DNA of 5,790 nucleotides from Candidatus Latescibacterota bacterium (lineage in GTDB: Bacteria > JAAXHH01 > JABIQT01). Below, piece by piece: positions 1 to 5,790 of this stretch (position 1 is its first letter; every line of letters begins with the position of its first letter). The notes under the pieces are model-generated. The model had not been told where the DNA came from, searched no databases, and saw nothing but the letters and a program-made list of their open reading frames with translations. The stretch spans positions 1 through 5,790 of the forward strand of contig JABIQT010000008.1 in NCBI GenBank assembly GCA_018667995.1, given 5' to 3'. A program made the translations under genes and the position numbers.

Positions 1-701
1 GCAACAACACCACCACCAACAGCATGTGCAGCTTTTGAAGAAAGTTCGGCTACATCCCCATCAATAGGACAGTTCTCTGCTTTTCCGCCAAGTGCGGTAT
101 TCGTGATCCAGTGGCTCGAATACCGGTATATCGCGCAGATAGTCTCTCCGTCAATAACGAATGACCTGATATCTCGCTTATGTTTTTTCTCCACGTATTC
201 CTGAATATAGAAGACGGAATGATGATAAGATCCAAGCGTTTCTTTATGCTCGAGTATGGCCTCTGCTGCGGTCCGATCGTCTGCCCGTGCTATGAGTCTA
301 CCCCAGGAGCCAATCGCCGGCTTGAGAACGACCGGATAGCCCATCTCTTCTATTGCATCGATAGCAGCTTCGGCGGTGAATGCGACGCGGGAATTAAGTG
401 TGGGCACATTGTGTTTCAACAGGGCCATTGTTGTGAGAAATTTGCTGCCACAGACCCTCGCCACTTCGTAGGTATTGACCGTTTTGACACCATGGGCATT
501 GAGGATCTTCAGCGAATAGAGCGCCCGTGAGTGATTTATGTTCCGCTCCAAAACCGCATCGTAATCGAATGCGTTGCGGTTTAGATCAAAGATCAACTTC
601 CTGTCATCTATGCGCTCGAGGCTGAGACCACGTTTCCGGGCAGCCTCAAATAATAGCTTCTGTTCTTTGGTAACGATAGATAAGAGAATGCCCAGTTTCA
701 T
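1..701 (-). CDS. lysX: LysX-type LysW ligase (ATP-grasp), 3' end missing
   Basis: The reading frame opens with ATG at 701 and runs off the left edge without a stop, giving 233 codons starting [15 protein letters not shown]. Family knowledge: LysX uses ATP to join alpha-aminoadipate (ArgX: glutamate) to the C-terminal Glu of the carrier LysW, in the cytoplasm. Seen here: an N-terminal RimK-like domain, YPVVLKP (about residues 122-128), the loop GSWGRLIAR (131-139), IQEYVE (166-171), and the motif IYR....[10 protein letters not shown] (191-206) followed by KAENCP, which matches my memory of Thermus LysX closely. About 45-50 C-terminal residues, including the metal-binding E-x-N motif, lie outside. 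The start overlaps the upstream paralog's stop as ATGA, so translation is probably coupled. Lysine rather than arginine specificity is likely but not proven, because some organisms use one ligase for both. Confidence 0.9.
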   Translation of the reverse strand, partial: MKLGILLSIVTKEQKLLFEAARKRGLSLERIDDRKLIFDLNRNAFDYDAVLERNINHSRALYSLKILNAHGVKTVNTYEVARVCGSKFLTTMALLKHNVPTLNSRVAFTAEAAIDAIEEMGYPVVLKPAIGSWGRLIARADDRTAAEAILEHKETLGSYHHSVFYIQEYVEKKHKRDIRSFVIDGETICAIYRYSSHWITNTALGGKAENCPIDGDVAELSSKAAHAVGGGVV

Positions 702-1564
702 GAGGTCACACTCCCATTCTCAATTTCTCCCGAAGCTCGAGAAACCGCATAGTCCATAACACGACCCGATATATCCGTGCCTGTAACGGCCTCGGCCTGT
801 GCCAAGCCAGTCGCCTGTGAAAGATCAATTACGTGCCAGCTGTCTTTTGTCCGGACGAGGTCCACAGCAAGGACCCCTCCTCCGACCGCCTTCACTGCAG
901 TGGTAGCAATTTTGATCAGTTCTTCCGACAGGGGATATCCGTCTACAAGTCCGCCATCCTCTATCGGAGTGAGCCAATGATTGGTCATTACAGCTATGGC
1001 AGCAACTACCTCATCACCTACAACGAACGCTCTCACATCATGCCCGGGTGCCTCCACGTACTTCTGTACGAAGAATATGGAATGATGATAACTACCCAGG
1101 ATTCTCTTATGTTCAAGTATTGTCTGTGCGGTGAATTTGTCCTGTATACGCGATATTAACTGGCCAGACGGACCCTCTACAGGCTTCAGAACCACGGGAT
1201 ACCCGATCTCCTCCATCGCTTCCAATGCGGAGTCAGGAGTAAAAGCAATGCGTACTTCTGGGGTCGACACTCCGTGTTCTCTGAGCGCGACCTCTGCAAG
1301 TAGACGATTGCCCGAAATCTCCGCCACACTATAGGAGCTTACCGTTGGAATGCCCCAATCCTCGGCAATCTTCAAAGCATATACGGCCCGATGATGGTCA
1401 ATACAGCGTTCCAGCAACACGTCGACTTCGATGCTCGGACAACCGAGATCGAAGTGTGTAGCCGTATTATCAATTATTACGACCTCATGGCCTCTGGTTC
1501 GGGCAGCCGCTATCAGGAGTTTCTCATCTGTGCGGATGCGGGACAGCAGGATTCCTATTTTCAT
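698..1564 (-). CDS. Divergent LysX/RimK-like ATP-grasp paralog
   Basis: A complete 288-aa protein, normal LysX length, similar from end to end to the LysX encoded just downstream. Shared stretches include MKxGILLS at the start, YPVVLKP (122-128), LGSYHHS (156-162) and AVGGGV (226-231). Key positions differ from LysX: the R of AIYR is V192, the N of WITN is P200, the SWGR loop is PSGQ (132-135), the hinge IQE is VQK (166-168), and the usual metal-binding E-V-N near the C-terminus reads D247-L-S249. Asp235 (AVDL) is kept. It may ligate a different amino acid to LysW, work slowly, or act as a non-catalytic partner of LysX in a mixed oligomer; these are inferences. An in-frame TGA shortly upstream leaves ATG 1564 as the only start that keeps the conserved N-terminus. 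No clear ribosome-binding site precedes it (ACGGTAAC). The frame is intact, so this is not an obvious pseudogene. Confidence 0.85.
   Translation of the reverse strand: MKIGILLSRIRTDEKLLIAAARTRGHEVVIIDNTATHFDLGCPSIEVDVLLERCIDHHRAVYALKIAEDWGIPTVSSYSVAEISGNRLLAEVALREHGVSTPEVRIAFTPDSALEAMEEIGYPVVLKPVEGPSGQLISRIQDKFTAQTILEHKRILGSYHHSIFFVQKYVEAPGHDVRAFVVGDEVVAAIAVMTNHWLTPIEDGGLVDGYPLSEELIKIATTAVKAVGGGVLAVDLVRTKDSWHVIDLSQATGLAQAEAVTGTDISGRVMDYAVSRASGEIENGSVTS
711..715 (-). promoter_or_regulatory. Ribosome-binding site of the downstream lysX
   Basis: The minus strand reads GGGAG, then 9 nt, then ATG at 701, all inside the end of the upstream paralog. Together with the ATGA stop-start overlap (698-701) it indicates coupled translation of the two ligases, and so roughly linked amounts of both proteins. 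Confidence 0.55.
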
Positions 1565-1599
1565 GTTACCGTACTTTCATCTGCAGAGATTCTGACCAC

Positions 1600-1633
1600 A
1601 AAAAACAAAAATCGGGGAGTCGCCCCCCCGATT
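1600..1633 (-). terminator. Intrinsic terminator between lysW and the ligase genes
   Basis: The minus strand reads AATCGGGG (1626-1633), an 8-nt loop, then CCCCGATT (1610-1617), a perfect 8-bp stem. It runs straight into TTTTGTTTTTT (1600-1610, sharing its first T with the stem), a T tract with one interruption. The arrangement is one-directional: reading the plus strand, no T tract follows the stem. It lies 93 bp after the lysW stop and 35 bp before the paralog start, so it should end or attenuate the lysW transcript. No separate promoter of similar quality was seen between it and 1564. Confidence 0.85.
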
Positions 1634-1680
1634 CCGACAGGATCACGATACCCATCGGTGACATATCATATCGCAAGATT

Positions 1681-1712
1681 ACATGTGCCGGAAGATTTGA
1701 TCCGGCATATGT
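1681..1712 (-). other. Stem-loop in the lysW 3' region
   Basis: An inverted repeat with two 12-nt arms (1681-1692 and 1701-1712) and an 8-nt loop. On the minus-strand RNA the arms are ACAUAUGCCGGA and UCCGGCACAUGU, pairing 11 of 12 positions with one A-C mismatch. On the plus-strand RNA that position would be a G-U wobble. It starts 14 nt after the lysW stop codon and has no T tract. It could stabilise the short lysW mRNA, mark a processing site, form part of an attenuator with the terminator downstream, or be a protein-binding palindrome. A weaker small hairpin (1644-1660) lies between it and the terminator. Confidence 0.6.
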
Positions 1713-1726
1713 GTTACATCGAGAAG

Positions 1727-1891
1727 CTACTCTCCCCAGTCTTCCTCTTCCTCAGGTGCGAGGTTGAGCTCAATTGGGTTTGCGCTCACGACCTCAAGAT
1801 CCGCGCCGCAGTCCTCACACTCAACAATCTCGCCTTCCACAACATCATAACCTAAATCGATACTTGCATCGCATTCCGGACAGTTAGCCAT
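1727..1891 (-). CDS. lysW: LysW amino-group carrier protein
   Basis: A 54-residue acidic protein that matches LysW in length and plan. Family knowledge: the gamma-carboxyl of the C-terminal Glu is ligated by LysX to the amino group of alpha-aminoadipate (or by ArgX to that of glutamate). The carrier then protects the amine and presents the intermediate to the kinase, reductase, aminotransferase and hydrolase of the pathway. Seen here: MANCPECDA with C4 and C7, then C25 and C28 in ECEDCG, forming the four-Cys zinc ribbon, and an acidic tail ending EDWGE, the hallmark C-terminus. ATG 1891 is chosen because GAGGGGGAG lies just upstream and MANCPEC is the usual N-terminus. A GTG at 1912 would only add seven non-conserved residues. 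The gene has its own promoter and is followed by a terminator before the two ligase genes. Confidence 0.96.
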   Translation of the reverse strand: MANCPECDASIDLGYDVVEGEIVECEDCGADLEVVSANPIELNLAPEEEEDWGE

Positions 1892-1894
1892 GCG

Positions 1895-1903
1895 CTCCCC
1901 CTC
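1895..1903 (-). promoter_or_regulatory. Ribosome-binding site of lysW
   Basis: The minus strand reads GAGGGGGAG CGC ATG. This strong purine-rich Shine-Dalgarno sequence sits inside the longer GTG-initiated frame and decides the start at 1891. It is clearly stronger than the site before the next gene (1564), which fits high carrier expression. Confidence 0.75.
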
Positions 1904-1963
1904 ATTGTTCACGCAACGCCAAAGGCAGACTTGGTGATTGATTTTATAACCAAAGGACGTCGG

Positions 1964-1991
1964 AATATAATCCTGTTGCTAAACCTGTCAA
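1964..1991 (-). promoter_or_regulatory. Sigma70-type promoter of lysW
   Basis: On the minus strand, TTGACA (1986-1991, full consensus) is followed by a 16-bp spacer and TATATT (1964-1969, five of six consensus bases). The predicted transcript start is near 1957, giving a leader of roughly 65 nt before lysW. The -35 box begins 8 bp beyond the stop codon of the lipoprotein gene. Diderms of the Bacteroidota type use other promoter motifs, so a classical -35/-10 pair weakly argues against that phylum. No operator-like palindrome was clear in the leader. Confidence 0.7.
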
Positions 1992-1998
1992 GGGCTTT

Positions 1999-2916
1999 TT
2001 ATTCAAATCTCGATGGTGCTGGAACCCGCCAGATGCCCGCAGGAAGCTCCCGTGTCAATTGATCGATAAGCTCAAGTCTATCGCTGCCCGGTTCACCTAT
2101 CTGACCGGGGTCAGCTGTCGCCGGAGCAATCTGGCCATCTACCATACGTACGGACCATGACTCCGCCCCAATTCCACGATCTATTTTAAGTAAAATGCTC
2201 TCGTCAGATCCGACGGGCCATTGCATACCGCTTATGTCCGACGGACCGAGAAATGCTCTGAGATCGGTAACCAATATTGGCGGCGTTCTCGCAACCAAGT
2301 CCAGTGTGTAAAGGCGCCCTGCGACGTCCACGTACGCTGCGGTAGCGCCGTCGAAAGCGAGAGCGGCGACACGAACTCGAGCACGGGAAAGCAATGTCGG
2401 AAATTGGTCGGCTACCTCGACTGTATCCGGCACATCTACCGTGAAGCCGCCATAAAGGGGACCATCCTCAAGATGGACCAGGGCCTTCCCCGAGACATTC
2501 CTGGTCTGCAACACTCCGTCAAGCAACACCACTGATGGCGCCGCTACCACGAGACGTAATCTGGGGGGGGAAACCCCAGCCGTCTGAACTCCTGGTACTT
2601 GAATCAGTCGAACGGGCTGCTCGTTCGGCCTGAGCCTAAGGAGATAGACTACGCCTTCCTCAAACCGAGGCTCGGCGCCACCAATTCCTGACGAGAGTAT
2701 CGTCCAGGGAGTTGATTGGTTGACGTACAGGAAATGGCGCGCAAAGACAACCGATTCTACCGGGAAGGGGTTGTCCGGCCGTGCGACTTGATGGTATGAA
2801 ACAGAGGCTATATTCCGACTGGCATCAACGATAGAACCTGACCTGGTATCGGGATCTATACCTTCACAGCCCAGTATCGACAGACCAGTGAGTAATGTCG
2901 TAAATAGTCGGTACAT
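1999..2916 (-). CDS. Predicted lipoprotein, beta-propeller-like (second copy)
   Basis: A 305-aa protein beginning MYRLFTTLLTGLSILGC: a short signal peptide with a good lipobox (ILGC, lipid attachment at Cys17). The next residue is Glu. It is paralogous along its whole length to the product of the gene just upstream. Shared segments include G(S/R)IVDAS(R/K)N (27-35), a RHF.YV strand (60-65), EDGP(L/I)Y.G (150-157) and IDRG.G (245-250). The stretches AALAFDGATAAYVD..GRLYTLD (184-206) and ISGMQW...LLKIDRG (228-248) resemble TolB/PD40-type propeller blades, so a small beta-propeller exposed at the outer membrane is inferred. I know no named family for it. The start is supported by the lipobox, but only a weak GAG precedes it. 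A C8 run lies in the SPP codons (117-119). Position after a TonB-dependent receptor suggests a role in its uptake system. Confidence 0.85.
   Translation of the reverse strand: MYRLFTTLLTGLSILGCEGIDPDTRSGSIVDASRNIASVSYHQVARPDNPFPVESVVFARHFLYVNQSTPWTILSSGIGGAEPRFEEGVVYLLRLRPNEQPVRLIQVPGVQTAGVSPPRLRLVVAAPSVVLLDGVLQTRNVSGKALVHLEDGPLYGGFTVDVPDTVEVADQFPTLLSRARVRVAALAFDGATAAYVDVAGRLYTLDLVARTPPILVTDLRAFLGPSDISGMQWPVGSDESILLKIDRGIGAESWSVRMVDGQIAPATADPGQIGEPGSDRLELIDQLTRELPAGIWRVPAPSRFE
2563..2570 (-). repeat. C8 homopolymer tract in second lipoprotein gene
   Basis: Eight consecutive C on the coding (minus) strand span the Ser-Pro-Pro codons 117-119 (TCC CCC CCC). The frame is intact as written. A change of one base would shift the frame after about 40 percent of the protein. 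The run also sits in a short inverted repeat on the plus strand (CTGGGG at 2561-2566, CCCCAG at 2574-2579). Confidence 0.8.
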
Positions 2917-2961
2917 GCGCTCACGGCTGGGCAGTTACGCCTCGCCGTCTCTCCTTGGTGT

Positions 2962-3888
2962 TCAAAGATCGCCGAATCGAGTAGGGTCTGGTACATTCCA
3001 GATATCCGCACCCATATCGGCTGTAATCCTGTCAATGTCAGCTAACCCATCTGCGCCTGGAATTCGAACCGTCTCCGGATCGCTGAATGTCGGTACCAAT
3101 CTAGCTTGAGTCTGTCTTTCCAGACGGCGTACCTCCAAACCAAATCCGCGATCCATCACCAATAAGAGACGACCGCCCAATCTGCTCTCCCACCGCATTC
3201 TTACTACGTTAACAGTCCCCAGAAAGTCTCTCATGTTCAATATCATTTCTGGCTCACGATCCTCGTCTTTGATGTATAGACGGCCCGTATCGTCCGTGTA
3301 GGCAACGGTCACACCGTCTCCGGATAGTGCCGCCGTACTTACCCGCGCGTTCACGAGAAGACGAAGGGGCATGTCGATAGTACGCTCATCGCCCGTAAGA
3401 TCTACACCTACATCGAGGCCACTGTAGATCGGTCCATCTTCCATATACACGATGGCCGTTGTATTACTATTTCCCAAAGGCCCGGGCGCAGCTATGGCCA
3501 GATGCAAACGGGCCGGTGAGAGCCCCCCCAGAGCCACTCCTGGGATACGAGCCAGGCGAGTGACTATCGGATCTGAGGCACCACCTGATCCACTTAACGC
3601 ATACACCCCGGCTTCCTCAAACTTCGACTTCTGTCCACTGGCACCAGTCGACACGATGGACCACCCACTACTCCCTGATACATAGTAAAAGTGGCGAATA
3701 AATATAGGTACGCTCGGAGAACTGCCGCCCGGCCAATACAGGCCCGCGGAAACATTTTTACTGGCATCTACAATTCTTCCGGTGTCGTTCGCTGGCCTGA
3801 TCGCATCACATGAAACTCCCATGGCCGTAAACCAGACCCATAGAGCGCAATAGCTCAACCGCCAAGTGAAGTGCGATTTCGTCACCAC
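2962..3888 (-). CDS. Predicted lipoprotein, beta-propeller-like (first copy)
   Basis: A 308-aa protein from the GTG at 3888. The signal peptide is VVTKSHFTWRLS, then a hydrophobic core (CALWVWFTAM), then a lipobox-like GVSC with the lipid Cys at residue 27, followed by Asp. An ATG at 3936 would place a charged, non-signal extension in front and overlap the receptor gene by 55 bp, so it is rejected. GTG 3888 has GGAG 10 nt upstream (3899-3902). GTG 3885 overlaps the receptor stop as GTGA and is equally possible. The body parallels the second copy: GRIVDASKN, RHFYYVSGSSGW, EDGPIYSG (150-157), AALSGDGVTVAYTD..GRLYIKD and VVRMRW..LLLVMDRGFG, the last two like TolB/PD40 propeller blades. Both copies end in a similar IW.VP.P(S/T)RF tail. 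No named family is recognised. Tight overlap with the receptor gene implies co-translation and joint function. Confidence 0.82.
   Translation of the reverse strand: MVTKSHFTWRLSYCALWVWFTAMGVSCDAIRPANDTGRIVDASKNVSAGLYWPGGSSPSVPIFIRHFYYVSGSSGWSIVSTGASGQKSKFEEAGVYALSGSGGASDPIVTRLARIPGVALGGLSPARLHLAIAAPGPLGNSNTTAIVYMEDGPIYSGLDVGVDLTGDERTIDMPLRLLVNARVSTAALSGDGVTVAYTDDTGRLYIKDEDREPEMILNMRDFLGTVNVVRMRWESRLGGRLLLVMDRGFGLEVRRLERQTQARLVPTFSDPETVRIPGADGLADIDRITADMGADIWNVPDPTRFGDL
3523..3529 (-). repeat. G7 homopolymer tract in first lipoprotein gene
   Basis: Seven consecutive G on the coding strand lie in codons for Leu-Gly-Gly (CTG GGG GGG), a few codons from the position matching the C8 tract of the paralog. 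The frame is intact as written. Confidence 0.7.
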
Positions 3889-5790
3889 TGGATTTTCACT
3901 CCGGTCCAAATGGCGCGGGCAGGTCCATAGACCCATTGGATCTGATTGAGAAGCTTGTTGTCAGGTTGGCCACTTTTCTCGTACAAACGTGGGTCGGCCA
4001 CAACATCAACATTTACGTCGTTCAGTAGATTCCGCACCTCAATAAACAGTGTAGCAATTGGCATACTTTTGGCCCCAAGCACGGGCACATCAATCCTTCC
4101 GTCTATTGTCCGACGCCATGACCCGAATGCGGTAGCGGGCTCTTGGCCGGGGGTAACGACCTGTCCCAAGCCCGCCGTGATAGGACGTTGGTACGGAGTA
4201 CCACTCTGGAGATGACCGATCGCTGAAAGTAGGGTACCATTCGAGAATCGCAACGTACCGTTGACGTTGAACCAATGATGCCTATTCCAAAAGGAGTTGA
4301 GCGTATGATCGAATGTCGTGAAATCTCCAGGAGACAACGACGGACTGGGTCTCAGTGGTCGGTCTGATTGCCGCACCGCTCCTATATCTTTCAAGTAAAG
4401 ATATGACAAACTTGCCGAAAATCTGGTTCGCGAGCGCTTGAGCGGAAGCAGACGACGCACCAATGATACTTCAATGCCTGCCTGTTTCCGGAATCCATGG
4501 TCGACTCGGCCCCAATGTGCGCCATAATTTGCAGCGGCCTGAGGTAGCACCTCCGGGCCCAATACGGGAAAATATCGTTCAGAATCTCGGTAAAAGGCCG
4601 TTACGTCAGCCGTATACTCCCGCCGAGCTATCCCAATACCACCTTCTACCGTGGTGAGGCGCTGCGGGCTGAGATCGGTAACGGACCGGTTGGCGTACAG
4701 GGAGGAAGGAGTATCAACCGTACGATACCGATCTTCTAGTGTCGGTATCCGATTCATTACTCCAAAGGCCATATGCGCGGTCCACCTTCGCGAAGGATAT
4801 GACAAGCTGATCCTTGGGCTCAGTAAATTGGTCGCAGATGCTGTACCTCCCGCACCAAGTAAAACCTGACGAACTGATTCTTCAATGGCGCGATCATCTC
4901 CGAGTGTACGATACACGTCCTGCCAGAGAACGTCTCCAAAGTCAAAGCGATCGTAGCGCACCCCCACATCCATCAACAACGCACCAAAGCGCAGCCTATC
5001 CGTAATGGACAAAGAAAGCTCATGCGGATTTACGGTGATTCCGAATGCATCTGGAACAACCTGGGCATGCCAAGACTGAACCTGGCGGTATCTATGGCGG
5101 CGAAATGCGACTTCACCATCTACCAAATGCACGTCATTAATCTGATAGCTGATGTGGCCGTTCACGAGGAAAGAAAGGTATTCCCGTGAAGCGGAAAACG
5201 CGGGTGAAGGGGTCGCAGGAATCAGACCATCAAGAAAAACAGGAGGATCTGATACAGACAACAAGGCGCTACTTTCTCGCGGGTCGCTTCGCCACTGGTC
5301 GAAGCGCGAGTGTGTCCGAATTCCGTAATTAAGGCCGCGCGATGTGGTACCAGACCATTCTATACCGAAGCCCCCTGACCGACTACGCCATAGATTCAGA
5401 TGTTCAAGAATGTAACGCGCACGGTCCGCATAAATGTGGTTCCCTGGACGTACGTGCCACCCGTTATCCAGTCCGAGGAGACTGAATACCACCTGGTGCG
5501 ATGGACCTAAACGGATATTTGCGTTCAGGAGGCCGTGCAGACGGGTGGTTTGTTGGTTCGGAAAGGGGCCCCAGATCTCATGGTATCGTGCATGGAGCCC
5601 GTAGCCAATACGCTGACCAGCCTGCCGGATTGACTCGATAGACAGATCCATTCGCTGGGAATTTCGAGTGGATCCATTGAGTCCGTAGTTGTAATCGGAG
5701 GCTTGCGATCCGTTCGTACCAGAAAGAAGTGGATCCCAAGATGTATCATCCTTGAGGAAACGGATGATATTCAGTAAGCGAGGATCATCC
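3882..5790 (-). CDS. TonB-dependent outer-membrane receptor, 5' end missing
   Basis: The frame is open from the right edge to TGA at 3882-3884, giving 635 visible residues. Signal peptide, any carboxypeptidase-like domain and the TonB box/plug lie outside the window. The visible part is beta-barrel: alternating polar and aromatic strands with long loops (for example GYGLHARYHEIWG, then a strand about 30 residues later), and the usual end FIEVRNLLND (TonB-receptor C-terminal motif) with a last strand AIWTGVKIQW ending in an aromatic residue, as the BAM machinery expects. The style, with DYNYG before the first visible strands, resembles carboxypeptidase-regulatory-like receptors of Ignavibacteria and Rhodothermota. 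It should import a large ligand powered by TonB-ExbBD. The ligand cannot be told from this sequence. ATG 5651 is internal and not the start. The stop overlaps the next gene's GTG. Confidence 0.9.
   Translation of the reverse strand, partial: DDPRLLNIIRFLKDDTSWDPLLSGTNGSQASDYNYGLNGSTRNSQRMDLSIESIRQAGQRIGYGLHARYHEIWGPFPNQQTTRLHGLLNANIRLGPSHQVVFSLLGLDNGWHVRPGNHIYADRARYILEHLNLWRSRSGGFGIEWSGTTSRGLNYGIRTHSRFDQWRSDPRESSALLSVSDPPVFLDGLIPATPSPAFSASREYLSFLVNGHISYQINDVHLVDGEVAFRRHRYRQVQSWHAQVVPDAFGITVNPHELSLSITDRLRFGALLMDVGVRYDRFDFGDVLWQDVYRTLGDDRAIEESVRQVLLGAGGTASATNLLSPRISLSYPSRRWTAHMAFGVMNRIPTLEDRYRTVDTPSSLYANRSVTDLSPQRLTTVEGGIGIARREYTADVTAFYRDSERYFPVLGPEVLPQAAANYGAHWGRVDHGFRKQAGIEVSLVRRLLPLKRSRTRFSASLSYLYLKDIGAVRQSDRPLRPSPSLSPGDFTTFDHTLNSFWNRHHWFNVNGTLRFSNGTLLSAIGHLQSGTPYQRPITAGLGQVVTPGQEPATAFGSWRRTIDGRIDVPVLGAKSMPIATLFIEVRNLLNDVNVDVVADPRLYEKSGQPDNKLLNQIQWVYGPARAIWTGVKIQW

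Noticed and set aside
1-25. Repeat-like CAACAACACCACCACC at the left edge.
   Set aside because: It encodes the conserved GGGVV segment of LysX on the minus strand; codon repetition explains it.
180-530. Plus-strand open frame of 116 codons.
   Set aside because: It is antisense to the partial lysX, whose protein sequence is clearly conserved; the plus-strand translation is Cys/His-rich and unlike any known protein.
1566-1655. A 29-codon minus-strand frame (ATG 1655) that reads through the terminator and stops one base before the paralog's ATG.
   Set aside because: No ribosome-binding site, no recognisable or biased peptide, and it would be translated across the terminator hairpin. The TAA-C-ATG closeness is noted but could be chance.
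1680-1709. A nine-codon frame (MPDQIFRHM) inside the stem-loop after lysW, considered as an attenuation leader peptide.
   Set aside because: It holds no Lys codon and a single Arg codon, and no Shine-Dalgarno sequence is present.
1391-1855. Plus-strand open frame of 154 codons.
   Set aside because: It crosses the terminator, the stem-loop and lysW in antisense; an open-frame shadow without a supporting start site.
2888-3109. Plus-strand open frame over the junction of the two lipoprotein genes.
   Set aside because: Antisense to two well-supported genes, with no start signal.
1999-3888. SusD-family identity for the lipoproteins.
   Set aside because: SusD proteins are usually longer (about 450-600 aa) and helix-rich with TPR-like repeats. 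These are about 300 aa and look beta-strand-rich.
5649-5651. ATG at 5651 as the start of the receptor gene.
   Set aside because: The frame stays open upstream to 5790 with receptor-like sequence (DYNYGLNGSTRNSQ), and a start here would lack a signal peptide and plug domain.

Overview
The window reads almost entirely on the minus strand. It holds two gene groups pointing the same way, and both are cut by a window edge. Base composition looks close to balanced. A TonB-dependent outer-membrane receptor and two predicted lipoproteins mean a diderm (Gram-negative type) bacterium. The LysW amino-group-carrier system points to a lineage that makes lysine through alpha-aminoadipate and/or arginine on LysW, as in Deinococcus-Thermus and several diderm phyla. 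The receptor style resembles those of Rhodothermota, Ignavibacteriota, Calditrichota and Gemmatimonadota. The phylum is an inference and is not settled by this window.

Transcript order runs right to left. Group 1 (5790 to 1999) is the 3' part of a TonB-dependent receptor gene, a lipoprotein gene whose GTG start overlaps the receptor stop, and a second paralogous lipoprotein gene 45 bp further on. The two lipoproteins are tandem duplicates with beta-propeller-like sequence and probably act with the receptor in the outer membrane. I recognise no named family for them.

Group 2 (about 1991 to 1) begins with a good sigma70-type promoter (TTGACA, 16 bp, TATATT) overlapping the space just after the second lipoprotein gene. 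It carries lysW (54 aa, zinc ribbon, C-terminal EDWGE), then a 162-bp gap with a stem-loop and a clear intrinsic terminator. Next come two tandem RimK-type ATP-grasp ligase genes joined by an ATGA overlap. The downstream ligase, cut by the left edge, carries the LysX substrate motif intact and is the likely working LysX. The upstream one is a full-length paralog in which several catalytic and substrate-binding positions are replaced.

The most interesting points are the degenerate LysX paralog between carrier and ligase, the terminator that separates lysW from both ligase genes and could keep the carrier in excess, and the receptor plus twin-lipoprotein module. No RNA genes, insertion sequences or CRISPR arrays were seen, and the plus strand holds no convincing gene.
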